Assembly (NCBI RefSeq): GCF_014905175.1
Contig: NC_057788.1
Span: forward strand, 26,816,154 to 26,880,153
From: Aphidius gifuensis
Taxonomy: Eukaryota > Arthropoda > Insecta > Hymenoptera > Braconidae
Reading direction: 5' to 3'
Length of the DNA: 64,000 bases
Shown piece after piece: positions 35,001-47,900 of this stretch (its first letter is position 1; every line of letters begins with the position of its first letter). A program made the position numbers and the translations under genes. A model generated the notes under the pieces. The model saw only the letters and a list, made by a program, of their open reading frames with translations, made no database searches and was not told where the DNA came from.

Positions 35001-37844
35001 CTTAGAGATAATAATTACCGTAGTATTGCAAGTTTCCAAACGTTTTCTTTCACCCACACAAAATTTTCCACCATTTAATGGTGCTGGATTGTTACATTCT
35101 CGTTCAGCGAATTTAATACCGCCACCACAGGTAGTAGAACAAGCTCCAACTTTTCCCCATTCACTCCAACCACCATTGATAGCTTGTGGACGAGATCCCA
35201 TTTGAACACATTGTTTTTTTATACACCATTTATTTTCAGCACATTTTGTACCTTCTGCTGGTGGTGAATTGTTAGTTACACATTTTTTACCATCTTGACA
35301 CCAAAGTGAAGCACAATTAACTTCCTAATAACAATCAATTTCAAAAAAAAAATATATACTATAATGTTTGCATTTAGCAATATTTTACAATACTTACTCC
35401 AGAGCAAAGTTTTTTTCCAGGATGAGCAAGATCACATTGAAAATCAGCATCGTACATTGCCCCAGGTAACATACTAGGATATTTAAATTTTTCTGGTGGA
35501 TTTCTTGGATCATCATTGAGACATTCACCCAGGCCACTTCTACAAATATTCATGATTTATTTATACGTTATTTTATTATGTCAGTTTGAAAAATTGTTTA
35601 ATTTTATTAACTCAAGTAAAGTTTTTATGAATCCTTTGCTACAAGTTGACCATTGAAATGTATAAACGTTAACAATTGGAGACATTACGTGAAAACTTTC
35701 ATCTTGCAATTGAGGAGGACAACCACTTATTGCAGCTTCATCATGTGGGCAACCCATTCTGTCAAATATAAATTCAAATGATTTGAAAAAAAAAAAAATA
35801 TTATGAAGTTTAAAGAGATTTATTTATACTTACACGTGACCAACTTCATGAGCAATTACAACACCAAGAATAAGACCATTATCTTCATTTATTGCTGCTG
35901 CTTCTTTTGGATTACATGCTGTTGCCATAAATGCAAGACCTAATAAAGTACAACCTGAACCTTTCGAACAAATGTCATGCCTTTGAATAAATAAAAAATA
36001 TTTAATTCAAAAAATGTTTTTTAATTTTTAAAAGAGTGTATGATTTTAGTAAATATAATTTCGTTAACCTTGTGACAAGAACAGCAATATCAAAATGATT
36101 TGGATGATTATGATCAGGAGGATTCATTTTGAATGCCCAACTTGCAAAACTATCAAGTGTTGCGTCTGAGTTAGGACTAATTGACAAATCCATCTGTAAA
36201 AAAAATAGAAAAAAATGAACACTAATAATCAATACTCACTGTGATAGTGCAAAGACTTTAATGAATTAATTAAAATTACCTCTTTTTCTTCTTTTTCTAA
36301 ATAAATAATTCTAACAACAACAATGTCAATTTGATTACCAACTGAATTATCATGATATAAATCAGAAACAATATTCATTATTGTTAATAAATATTTTTCA
36401 TAATCATTATTTTTATGATAATCAAGAAATTTTTTATCAGCAACAAGACCAATTTCAATAAATCGATGAATACTGTGTGTAAAAGATGATATTTTAGCAT
36501 CATCTTCACGTTTTAATGTTGTTAAATCAGTATTCTCAATCAATCGACGTTCTCTTTCAGCAAGTTGCTCCGCCCATGCTGATTCCCAATTATCTTAACA
36601 ACAATAAATCATATTAACATCAGATTTTATTCTTTAATAGCCTTGTTATTATCAAGTTAACTGCAGAAAAAAAAAAATACATATAATATTAACCTCCAGT
36701 ACCACATCGACTTTTAAGATCTTCTTTTTCATGTGGTGCTCGACGTTTGTAGACCATATGAATATGCCGACCATCTCTTCCTGGACTTGATTCACTCATT
36801 GGCTCAATAAAGTAACGCCCATTATTTGTATGAATAAATCCAGCCTAAATAATATTTTGAATTATTAAAAATTACAAAGATACTGAGATAGATAATTCGT
36901 CAACAAAAAGTTGTCTTTTATTTCAATTTTTACTTGTAATTTTTATGGCCAAGTTATGACTTGTGAGTAAGACTATAAATAGAATTCATTGAAAATATAT
37001 TTACCACACCATCACATAGTGATAGTACAGCTTTGGAATTATCATGATCCCTTACAAATCCTCGATAATGACACTGTTGATCAGAAACTCTCTTAAATCT
37101 CAGTCGTTCATTCAAATCATCACCATCTCCCCTTGTTTCAATAACCATTTCCGGTGATATAAAATCATGATATGGTGTTAGCTCAACATGATGATCAATA
37201 CTCTCAAATGGCAACACAATATGTAACTTATCAATATCTGGATTTTCAGATCTTTTACGTCTCTCGTTAACTTCAACACGATCATAAAAATTTGATAATA
37301 AAAATGTGCTAAAACTTCCATCTTTATTAACTATTCTTGGTACCAATAACTCTGGACTTTTTACATCACGTGTATATCTAAAAAAATAAAAATATAAATT
37401 TAAAAAATAGTAAATTTAATTTTGTTAAATTAATAAATTCTTTATTCTCTTTGTTTTTTTTCTTTTTGTAAATTAAACTTTTACCATGGATTATAAAAAG
37501 TTTTTGCATATAAAAATAAAAAAATATATATATATTTATATTGTGTTACAGTTTATGAAAAGTTGTGTCTGTGTCGAAATTGAATTTATCTGTTGTTAAA
37601 GTTTAAGTTACTATCTTGTGAAGCAAGAGCTAGAGGTTATTATCCCGGAGGGAAAAATAAGATAAGAAAAGAAATAAAAAAAAAATAGAACGATGAAAGT
37701 ATAACGACAAACTTGCCTGCCATGATAAACATTATCAGATGATTTTGATGTTTTATCTAAAATATCTGATGAATTGACAATATTAATTATTTCACATAAC
37801 CCAAATGTTGTTATAAACAATATTGCCCCAACTTTTTTATCCAT
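32050..37844 (-). CDS. ADAMTS metalloprotease, catalytically intact, complete
   Basis: Secreted zinc protease of the extracellular matrix, 1146 aa. Exons in transcript order (high to low): 37844-37717, 37377-37005, 36844-36694, 36593-36280, 36193-36069, 35980-35834, 35758-35612, 35539-35398, 35324-35019, 34939-34700, 34376-34256, 34179-34053, 33983-33863, 33306-33041, 32782-32050 (3441 nt, phases agree). Start MDKKVGAILFITTFGLCEI is a signal peptide. The prodomain has ERRKRS and a cysteine-switch-like RCGT (Cys214). The metalloprotease has HEVGHVMGCPHD (408-419) and HVMSP with Met438. Then disintegrin-like, TSP1 (GGWSEWGKVGACSTTCGGG), Cys-rich, spacer, two further TSP1 modules (EFTEWTPCDVKCGGG; RVSKWSKCNSC) and an acidic tail ending in ten Asp. 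Intron 1 is GC-AG; exons 3, 5 and 7 have GTTA donors. It is a close paralogue of the + strand gene it faces. Confidence 0.9.
32053..32082 (-). repeat. GAT/GAC codon run encoding ten terminal aspartates
   Basis: Ten consecutive Asp codons (eight GAT, two GAC) precede the stop codon. This is a trinucleotide repeat, probably variable in length. Confidence 0.9.
33307..33862 (-). other. Intron 13 of the - strand ADAMTS, with GC-richer core
   Basis: The longest intron of this otherwise compact gene. Positions about 33470-33690 are clearly less AT-rich than the flanks and contain CTCGAG twice. It encodes nothing I recognise and may be an enhancer. Confidence 0.4.
37711..37718 (-). promoter_or_regulatory. 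GC-type 5' splice site (AG|GCAAGT)
   Basis: On the - strand the end of exon 1 reads GGCAG|GCAAGT. Using it joins AG to A of exon 2 and gives His-Gly-Arg-Tyr-Thr-Arg-Asp. The nearest GT donor (after CAA) would put exon 2 in a frame that stops after three codons, so the GC-AG intron is supported by frame as well as by consensus. Confidence 0.8.
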
Positions 37845-38347
37845 GACTGTTTATTTAATGAATGCGTGATTCAATTTTTTTTTTTTTTGTTTAAAGAGAG
37901 AGAAAGTTTTATATAGTACATTTTGAATGGTATTCACACAACAGTGGATGAATTTAAAATAATGGAATGAAAAAAAAAAAAAAAGATCAATCGTAGACTC
38001 CAACCACGAGTCTTTAATTGTACAGGTTTTCTTTTTATCGGAATCTCGTTTATCCCAATTCCCAAATAGAGAATTCAAACTAAATCAACAATTTTTTTTG
38101 CATTTGTTTTTAATGACACAAAAACTTGTCACCACACTTTGTCTGAAATTTTTTTAACAATTGGTCATGCTATTTTTTTTTAGCAGTTTTATTACTACTG
38201 TTATTATTATTCAGGTAATTTTTAGTTAAATTTTAAACGAAGAAAACAATTGTTTTTCAATCGTTGATATATCTCACGGGAAAATGCAATTCAATGACTG
38301 CAGCTTGTGATTCTAAATCTGCATCTCACGATATCATAGATCACGTC

Positions 38348-38360
38348 GTCGCCTGGTAAC
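38348..38360. promoter_or_regulatory. RFX X-box-like motif
   Basis: GTCGCCTGGTAAC fits the known RFX consensus GTNRCC, short spacer, RGYAAC. It lies 21 nt before the possible exon at 38382 and about 500 bp upstream of the - strand ADAMTS start. X-boxes usually sit close to starts of ciliary genes; a single match is weak evidence. Confidence 0.35.
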
Positions 38361-38381
38361 CAAGTGGAGAATAAACGCCTG

Positions 38382-38420
38382 ATGGGAGGAACATTGCAAT
38401 TGATCGTGTTACTTGCAGCG
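38382..38420 (+). CDS. Possible orphan first coding exon (signal-peptide-like)
   Basis: The ATG begins MGGTLQLIVLLAA, a typical signal-peptide start, and is followed directly by GTAAAT, a plausible donor in phase 0. The upstream sequence is GC-richer, like a 5' UTR. I could not find a following exon. It cannot join exon 2 of the downstream ADAMTS because the phase does not fit. It may belong to an unrecognised gene or be chance. Confidence 0.2.
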
Positions 38421-41400
38421 GTAAATTTTTGCATATTTTATCATTGTTTTTATTATTTATTTATATATATTTTTTATGTTTATCTTTTTTTTTTTTTTTC
38501 ACTCTGCAACAATTCTTTTTCCCATTTTCAAACTAGCCATTATTTTACCATGGTAATTTTCATTTTTTTTTTTGTATTCCTTTCAACAATTCGAAACACG
38601 TAAAAATAAATATATTTATGGATAACAATTTGAGATGTAAATTATAACCGAGAAGTATTTTTATTTTATTATAAAAAATTATTCTTATAGTTAGAAAATT
38701 GGAATATAAAATATTTAGAAATAAATGAAATATATTCTAATAGAACCGGAATTATTAGATTTTTATTATTTAAAGTATTTAAATAATAATAATATTTAGT
38801 TGATAGTAAATTCAAGATTTTATTTGATAAATAAATATAAACATGATCTAAAATGTCATGAGGGTAAACCACATTATATACACAAACATACTCTTTGAAA
38901 TATACATATTTGCATCGTGTAATTTTTTACCGTTATTTACACGCTCGTAAATTGTGGATTTTGTTGGTGAAAATAAAAAAAGTTTCAGTCTGCAAGCACA
39001 GGAAAAGAAAAACAAAAAAAAATAAATAAATATTAAATTTTTTAAATGAAAAAATAAAGAACAAATTTTTTTTTGTTAAAAAACAGGTTAAAAAAAAAAT
39101 TTAACAAATAATAATTTGAATAATAAATATGTGTGTAGAGTCGATATCATTGAAATCTTGGGGAATCAATTTTTATCCCAGTCATATTAATATAAAATTG
39201 AACCTCGGGCTATTTTACGATACAAAATATATTGCTCGATATGAAAAGGTGTTGCTTTCTCAGTCACCTTCGTATATCCGGCAATCATATAGTTTAAAAC
39301 TTTACTGCGACTAACTTTTTTTCTAAATCTTATTGTGAAAAAAAATATTTAATCAAATACATTAGATAAATCCCATTTTCTTTTTTTTTTTTTTGCTTTT
39401 CTTTATCTAAACTTTTTATTTTATCTTTATTTTTTTTGTTTGTTTTCATACAAAATGCACTAAGCAAAATTTTTAAGATAAGTTTTCTATACCTGAGTTG
39501 ATGTATTATTTTTGAAAATTGCGGAAAATTCACTTGTCATCAGTCCATCAAATATAGTGTCTATTTGACCCCGAGACAGAGCGATATGACAATTCGTCAG
39601 GGTCGGAAGAAAATAAAGAAAAAAAAAGAAAATATTACTATAATGAACGACACTGAGAAACTGTAGGTATTTTGAAAATAAAATACATTTTCATTTCTTT
39701 TCAAATTTCAAAGTATTAACTGCGTATTCATCTTTAAAAGCTCTTTAACTTCAAAAAAAAAAAAAAAAACTTGACGCTTATAGTATTGTTAATTTGTTTG
39801 GATTGTTATGTTAAATAAATTTTCTATTATAATGACTTTTAGTAAATTGAAAAAAAATATAAAAATAAATGTAAATTAGAAAATAAACAAAAATATTTAT
39901 TTAATGACCAAGTCGAGACACTTCATAATACGTGGCGCCAAGATTTTATCAGTTCTTTTTTTTTGATTTTTTTTTTTTTTCATTTTATTTTTTGGTTTTT
40001 TTTTTTTCTTTTTTTCATTTATTTATTTATTTTTTTTTTCTTTTCTCCATGGTACTCAAAATTTCTCCATGGCGACTGTAAGCCTAGTGCAATTATTAGG
40101 TTTAATATTTTATCTTTTTACTCTCAAGAGAAGATTTTTAGTTGTTAACATCAAGATTTTGCGTATCAAGGCGCCAGTTACGACTAGACAGATATCCAAA
40201 ATAAGTGACTAGACGCCTGTTGAGTAAAAAAAAAAAAAAATAATCAAAACTGATAACCAGAATGTTGTATGGACTGCATAAGTGTATATATATAAAAGCA
40301 GTATACATATTGTATATAAGCATATGTAAATACAAGTGCATGCTTAGTTTAAATATGAAAACAAAAAGAGAATAACTAATATATCCAAAAAAAATACACC
40401 AGAAACAAGCAAACCCTAATAAATTGCATTTTAATGGCACAATAGAATTTCATACTAAACACACAAATGTGTTTATATATTATTCATATATAAATATTAC
40501 TATTATATAATATTTATACTTATGAATATTATACACGAATGCATTTTCAAACATATAATCGACAATTCACAAAGCAATATATTTCGTTTAAAATATTATA
40601 TAAAATTAATTTATAAAAAAATACAAAATCTTGCAGATGAAAATAATAAAATAAATAAAATGTTTGCAAGTTCAGTTGATTGTACATGGCGTCTCGATTT
40701 TATGATAATTGCGTTGGCTCGTAAAACTGTTGAATTCATGAACTCTTCAGGCGCCACTGTGTTGACGCCTCTCATATTTTTTTTTTTTTTATTTTGTTTT
40801 TAATTTTATATTTAACTTTAGGTTTTCTATTTATTTATTATAATTTTTTAGTTGCTGACCAAAATGTAAATTTTGATGGGACAGAAAAAAAAAGAAAAAA
40901 GTCAAATAAAGGAATAGTTTTTTTTTTTTTTTTTAAATTTTTTTTGTTTATAAATGTAATCAGCACCTGGTAGCTGATATACCACTTGAGTGCTTCCTAC
41001 GAACAGGTCCGCGTGGGTCGGTGTAAATTTTAGAACGTGCCATATAAAATATTTGAAAAAAAAAAAAATAAATTTCAATCCATAAATACTGATGAAATAA
41101 GAAAATTTGGCGACACAAAGTCGAGTGATCCATGTATAAAATTTTCAAAATAAAAAAAATGATGAGGTAATATTTGAAAGATTATTATTAATTGTGGGCG
41201 AAATTTTGATGACAAATATTTCTTTTGCATTAGGCTATTTTTAAATATTATAAATTTTCTAAAAGCAATTAGTTATTAAAAAAAAAAAATTAAAAAGAAA
41301 ATTTTATAATAATAAAATAAATAAAAGGATTGTGTCATTTTATTTTCATCAATCAGTTGATTGCATTCGATGAAATATTGCAAAGTCATGATATAATAAA

Positions 41401-42179
41401 TTTTCAATTTAAAAAAATACAAGATGATTTTCAAAATTAAAAAAAAAAAATTTCTAAATGATAAATCTTTATAATATTGGGTCAATGATCTTGGCAATAA
41501 TATTTACATTTGAATCCTATATTATTTTCAAAATAATCATGTCATTTATCATAGATAAAAATTGTAAGAAAATTAAAAAAAGTAAATATATTTTTCTTTT
41601 GTAGTTTAAAAGGAAATTTTTTTATATTCATGAATTTAAATTGTTTTATTTAATCGATCAAAGTGTATGGATTATAAAAATATATAATATGTATATGTTG
41701 GTACTCGTCCAACGACTTATGGTCAGCATAAAAAATACATATATACAGCTAAAGAATAAAACTGTACAGAAAAGTCGTTTACGTGGGACGACAAAGTCCG
41801 ATTTTGGTGTTACTTCACAGATCAGCACAATATATATTGCAAATTTATTTTTTTAAAAAAATTTGACATTACTTTTTTGTTAAAGATTAATCCAATTATT
41901 TATCAATACTAAAAAATTATATAATTTCATTATAATATAAAAAATAAAATTCCATAAATTAAAGATATAAATTTTTGTTTGTTTCAAATATTTTTATCTA
42001 ATGAAATCATCAAAAGTTAATTTATTTTAAATAGTGCATAAAGAAAAGCAAAAAAAAAAAAGAAATCTATGTAAGCATATCTAAAGCTTTGACAAAACGA
42101 AAATGACTTTGCAAAATTGAAAAATCTGAATAGATGAAATTTTTCGATAATTTGTCGCCGTTATTGTTTTGAAATACGT

Positions 42180-42645
42180 TAAATCATCCGTGACAGACAG
42201 TCAAAAGATTAGTGAAGAGTCAGTCAGTCGGGCAACTAGCCGGCCGGCTTAACTTTTGTGCGGGCGTGAACCAAGGATAGACATGGCCCATGAAGATTAA
42301 GAGAGACAAAATAAATAAATAAATAAATAATATAAAAAGAAGAGACATATAGAGACATTGAAAGATGCTGATATGATTCAAAGAGAAGAGAGAACTAAGA
42401 AGAGGTAGAACGACATACAGAATAGTATGTATATATACAACACGACAGAAAAGAACGGGGGAAGAGAGGCGGACCACAAACGGCCACTAGTGTTGTGACG
42501 GCTATCGTACCCATGACTTCGAAATCTCCTGCCACACGGCTACTAAAAATCATTTGCAATATACAACGTGAAGTGAAACGAGCGGTATCTTCTGTGCATT
42601 CATTCGATGCATATAGCACGCGCGCGCTCTCTATCTGGACCAATA
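42180..42645 (+). promoter_or_regulatory. Promoter-like, CpG-bearing block upstream of third ADAMTS gene
   Basis: An unusually GC-rich stretch for this window. It has CCGGCCGG, GCGGGCG, CGCGCGCGC, a purine (GAGA-like) tract and two overlapping TCAGTC initiator-like sites at 42220-42229. It lies 2.2-2.7 kb before the 5' UTR acceptor at 44864, so it could hold the transcription start and a non-coding first exon of that gene. I could not fix the donor. Confidence 0.35.
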
Positions 42646-42772
42646 ATAAATTTTTTTTTAAAACATAAAAAATAAAAGTGATTTATATAGTTTTTCTTTT
42701 AAATTTATTATAATGTTTATTCATGTGTTAAAAATTTGATTATTGACATTTTCAAGTGTTTTCTATATCCTG

Positions 42773-42779
<7 letters not shown>

Positions 42780-42805
<26 letters not shown>
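42780..42805 (+). repeat. 26 nt poly(A) run
   Basis: The longest uninterrupted A run noticed in the window. It could be a retrotransposed tail, but homopolymers are frequent here and no element is seen before it. Confidence 0.9.
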
Positions 42806-44864
42806 TTATATTTATTTATTTATCAAGTGTATATTTATATGAATTTGTGATTTATGATAAAAAACAAGTGTTTTTTTTTTATTTTGAAAAAAATATTGCT
42901 CCGATTTGGTATGTTTTTTTTTTTTGTAGATATATGTTTTTTAATGCAATTGATTGTTTTATTTATTGATTTTAAAAATTAGTTTATTTATATATTATTA
43001 TTTTTTTGTATTATGAAATTGTGAGTGACAGAATGGCATATTTAACTTTTGTATAGACGTATTAGTGATTAATTTGAAGGCATAAATAAACCATATTTTG
43101 TACGCGCAATTTATCAAATCCCGACGATGACGAACAATGAGGGCGCGTGTGAGATGGCGCCTTGTATTGCATGCCAAAGTATCATCAAGAAATTTATACT
43201 CCGAGACGGTCAACATTTCACTTTATAACAACAACAAAAATTTTACATCATCACCTCACTTAAAACATACTATATATATTAGTTGTTGTTGTTTTTTAAA
43301 TTTTATTATTCAACGTGGCTTTTATTATTTTTATTATTGTCATAAAACATAAAATCTTGTACAAAGAGATAAAATTAAACTGAATGTATAACTTGTTAAT
43401 AAAAAAAAGGAAAAAAAATAAAATTCATCCCGAACAATTTTACAGCCTTTCCTTGTGCTCGTAAATCCCATGCACCTTGTTTTTAAGATAACGCAAAAAT
43501 TAAAGAAAATTTTGAGACAAAAAAAAACCCAAAACTTTAGAATAAAATTAAAAAAATAATAAAATATATAATGGAACAATTAAAAATAAATAATAATAAT
43601 TTTTAAATATAAAAATAAATAAATAAAAAATTTGAAATATTGGCTTTAATTATTACGTTAACATTAACGCCTGATTTAGTTTACGTCATGATGTTTTTAT
43701 GGTGTGTAAATATTTTTCACACTCTGATGCAATTAGTCTTCTCGTGTTTTAAAGCATCCAGGCGTTTCAAATATAATGACTGACGATCTTATAAGTGTCT
43801 TGTATGGATTCTTAACTCAAACCAACGGCTGTTAAATTTTTTACTCTCATTTTTTTGTTGTTTGTTTTTATATAATTTTTTTGTTTTATTACAAACACGT
43901 TTCTTTCAAGTATATAATTTTTTTTCTCTTAACTAGTTCTTGAAAAAATTATACTTATTCATTTTTTTATTAATTGATTTATCATTTGGAGTAAAAATTA
44001 TGTAATACATTTTTTTTTTTTTGTTTGAAGCATGTGAAAATATTGGATTAAAAAAAATTGATGAGATTTCAATTAGAAAATAATTTTGTACGAATTTACG
44101 GAAGCATTAATGAATCGCGTGGGTATAATGCTATCATGGTTCCACCTTTCACGCAATAAAAATGAGAATATTGAATTGATATCTGTTTATTGAGAGCCGC
44201 GTTGAGTGGTTCTGAGGCGTGCACACGAAGTTTCAGTACACGCCTGCCAACTGTCACTGATAAGACACTTGAATATATCAAAAGACAAGCAAATGTGTTT
44301 GTACATTCATATGTCCATTAAAAATTTTATTTTTCTTCACAACTGTACATTATATTACTCATTTCCTAATCATTTTTTCGAAATATATAATCTTAAAAAA
44401 TACATTATATCTTATTTGCAAAAAAAAAAAATTATAACACGTGATTTTAGTTTTATATTAGAGTTACATGTCATGGATCCAGTCATGAAGGTATACAGTA
44501 AATTACACTTGAATAATAAACAATGTATATATATCATGTCATGAATATGTGTTTCGAAAAAAATTTAAAAGCAACTTGTCAGGCTCAATAACGAAGGGGT
44601 TAATAAAATAAAAGGGAGAATAAATAAAATGTGATTACCGTAACTAAAATGTATTCTGAGATTGGTGAGCCGTGACAATCTCGGCAAATGGTTGCTGTCC
44701 AACATTCAGACCGCCCTATCTCACCCACCCAGCTACAAACAATTTGTTTACTTTGACTGTTTGACTGTCTCTGCATTAACAACTGGAACAAATTCAAAAT
44801 TAAACGTTATTATATTTATCTGATGTAATTAATATTTGTTTTTTTTTTTTACATTGTTTTACAG

Positions 44865-44944
44865 GTGGAGAACAACAATGAGGCAAACACCGTGAATTTA
44901 AACTCTTTCCAATTTTTTTATTTTTCACCATTGTGGAGAACAAG
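44865..44944 (+). promoter_or_regulatory. 5' UTR exon segment with a short upstream ORF
   Basis: A long T tract followed by ACATTGTTTTACAG ending at 44864 looks like a real acceptor, so the coding exon of the third ADAMTS gene probably begins with this untranslated segment. It holds a small upstream ORF at 44878-44895 (ATG, four codons, TGA), 49 nt before the main start, which could reduce translation. Confidence 0.5.
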
Positions 44945-47900
44945 ATGCATTGGTCTGTCGTGCTTTCAGCTGTATTGTTGATGACACTAGCTACCAATAT
45001 TAATGCACAATCAAAAAATTGGATAAGAGGTAATACAACTCAAAGGTTTATAAAATAATCACCTTAATTATTCTATTTTTATTATAATAATAATAATTTT
45101 TTTACTTCAACAAACATTCAATTAGCCTTGTAAATATTTACTTGTTATATTCCCCTGTTATTTAAGTCTCAACAATCTCATTTGTAAAATACTGTTATAT
45201 TTATTTTATTTTTATTTTTTTCATTCACAATTGGCAGGATAATTATTGAAATTTTTTTAAAGACAAAAAGAGTTAAATAACCCCTTCATTGTTGAGATAA
45301 TTATGTGGGCGTTGTTCAAAGCAATTTAAGTCGATTGAATTTGGAATATTTATTTTATGAAAAGCAATATTGTAATCACTATTTTTTTTGTTTTTATTTT
45401 TTTTATAATTGCTTGAGTCTTTGTAAAGAAAATAAATTCTTATATAAATTTTTCTTATTGTTTTCTCTTATTTCATTTAGTTTTGCCTTAATGTTCGGTG
45501 TGATTTAACTCGAGTGAATATAAGAAAAGAAATATATATATATAAATAAAATAAATGAGAAGTAGAATCCCATTCATGGAGGATCCCATTGAATAACGCT
45601 GTCGGCCGTATCGTGAATAAACTTTAAATGCGTGGGTTAAACGCAATAAATAATGCATACATACGTTTATATACTTACGCCCGCGCACCTGCGGCATCAA
45701 GACCAACGAAAATCGCGTAGGCTATATACCTGTCAATGAATCCAATGTTTAATATTTAAGAGATCTTTTGTATATAAATTATATTTTTAAATTTTTAAAA
45801 TACACGCAAGACAGTTGCAAAAAGCAACTGTATTCTCAATTTTAATTTTCCATTTAATATTCATTGTTTTAAACAAAATAGTAAAAACTATAAATATTTA
45901 TATTGTATATATTAATTTAAATCCAGGATGTACTTCATGTCGTAGCAAAAAATATTGGTAAAATAGAAAAAAATAAAAAATGATAGTTATTGCATTTAAC
46001 TTATAATTTAATATTTTTTTAATTATCCAATTAATCACGTATGGATTTTAATATTACTAATTGATTGACCACCCAGGTCAATTATATTCTCACGTTATCC
46101 AACCGATATATTATGCATCTGTGTTTTTTTTTTAAATTTAATATAGAATTTAAATTTCGCGCCAAAATTTGAATGTTGTTTATTTAAAAAATCGATTAAA
46201 ATTATAAACAAATTAATAGAATATAAATATATTCATTTCGATCGATTGGCTGACGTGTTGTATATGCACCTCCCTCTTTTGTCTGGGAACACACCTCTCT
46301 CAATGTGAGCTGTCGGCATATCAGTCGCCAAGCATAAACAATGACAAAGTTGTTGTCTGGGTCGGTGTGTAAATAAAAGTAACAACCACATTGTTATATT
46401 GACAAAGAATTGTTGAATATAATATTTAGAGCTAGTGTATATATGAATTTGCTGTTATATGTATACAAATATATTTCGGCAATTCCCTTCTCTGGGAATT
46501 GACAAAATTCCAATCGGATTATTCAACCAAGAACCCTTCTCAAAAAATATATATTTATATTATTCTTTCGAATAATATAATGCTGATTTAGTTTTATATT
46601 TTTATCATTCACTATTTTACTGCGCTTTTTTTTTATATTTATTTTATTAGTTTATTTCATTTTTTTTTTTTTTTTTTTATATTTATATTATTTTTATTTA
46701 TTTATATTTGGTTTTTTTTGGGGCACTGCCGAAAGAAGATCGCCAGCGGGGCGGAACGAATGTTTTCACGCGGAGCATATTTGGCATAAATGTTTTAAAT
46801 TTTTTTTTTTTATCTTCTCTTACTTTTGCAGTGTCGGAATGACGAGAAATTCAAAAGACGACCTCGTCGGCGTCTTTCTAATCCTTAGTCAATTCAAGCC
46901 ATGGCGCCGGATACCAACATTCTGCAAAATAAAAAAAAATAGTCATATAATAAATTTTTTTTTTGTTACCTTTGTTAATTTTATTTTATATATATGTTGA
47001 TGATCAAGATTTTTTTCATGTGGGTGAAAGAGGTGGTGCGCAAACTGTATCTCACGGGGAAATCACTTGATCGTCTTTTTCGCGTGGGCCTTACATCGGC
47101 CGTTTCATTATTGGTTGAACGAACCCACGCGGTAAAAATCTTTCGTGCTTATATATCCTTTTTTTTTTTTCCTTTTCATTATATATTTTTTCAACTTTAA
47201 TTTTTGATTATTATTCTACATTTGTTTTGTTTTTGTCAAACATTTTTTTTTTTATATTATTTTACGTAACGCCCACGTAAATCGGTCCATCAGTCAGACT
47301 TAGATGGCAAAGTAACTGCAAATTGAAGAATGAAATGATAGACACTCCCGCAATGAGTAGAAAATAATAGAGGATGTATAAACTCATGTGATTGACAAGA
47401 AAACCACAAAATATATAAACAATTTTACCTCAACACAATATAAATTTTTACTATAAATTGAAAAAAAATATATTTCATTTAATTTTTTATTCTATAAATT
47501 ATTTTACGTGTACTTATGCTCCGTTTAAAGCTAAAACGATTTTTTTCATTTTTTTTTTAACAAATAAAAATCTACATAACCTTTATGATATCCATGCTGA
47601 AAAGCTTTACAAATATTATCTTTTTTTTTTTATTCTCTCAAATCCCAGACTTAGCAATTTATATTTTTAAAAATTTAAATAATTTACTGCTAGAGAGCTT
47701 TTTTTTAATAATAAAATAAAAAATGAAAATTTCTTTTGGAAGAGATTTGTTATACCTGCTGTACAATTCTCCTTCTCTTTCCGTGTCGGATTGAATTTAT
47801 TCGGACTGAAATTTTGTTCTCAAGTGTGTGGGAAGCATTTATATATACATACATAAAAAAATGAATGCGGTATCAATGTGTGTGTATAAGAAAAATAATA

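Larger units (their letters stand above)
37845..44944. other. Intergenic region between divergent ADAMTS genes (about 7.1 kb)
   Basis: It should hold the promoter of the - strand gene on the left and the promoter and 5' UTR of the + strand gene on the right. Seen inside: an X-box-like motif and a possible short exon near 38.35-38.42 kb, a promoter-like block at 42.18-42.65 kb, a 26 nt A run at 42780-42805, and GGCGCC palindromes at 39934, 40170, 40750 and 43156. No other gene could be supported. Confidence 0.55.

Noticed and set aside
37005..37377. Independent small gene starting at the Val-Pro-Arg-Ile-Val-Asn segment
   Set aside because: It is exon 2 (prodomain) of the - strand ADAMTS, joined in frame to the signal-peptide exon.
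42780..42805. Poly(A) tail of a retroposed copy
   Set aside because: No gene-like sequence or target-site duplication is seen; long A runs are common throughout the window.
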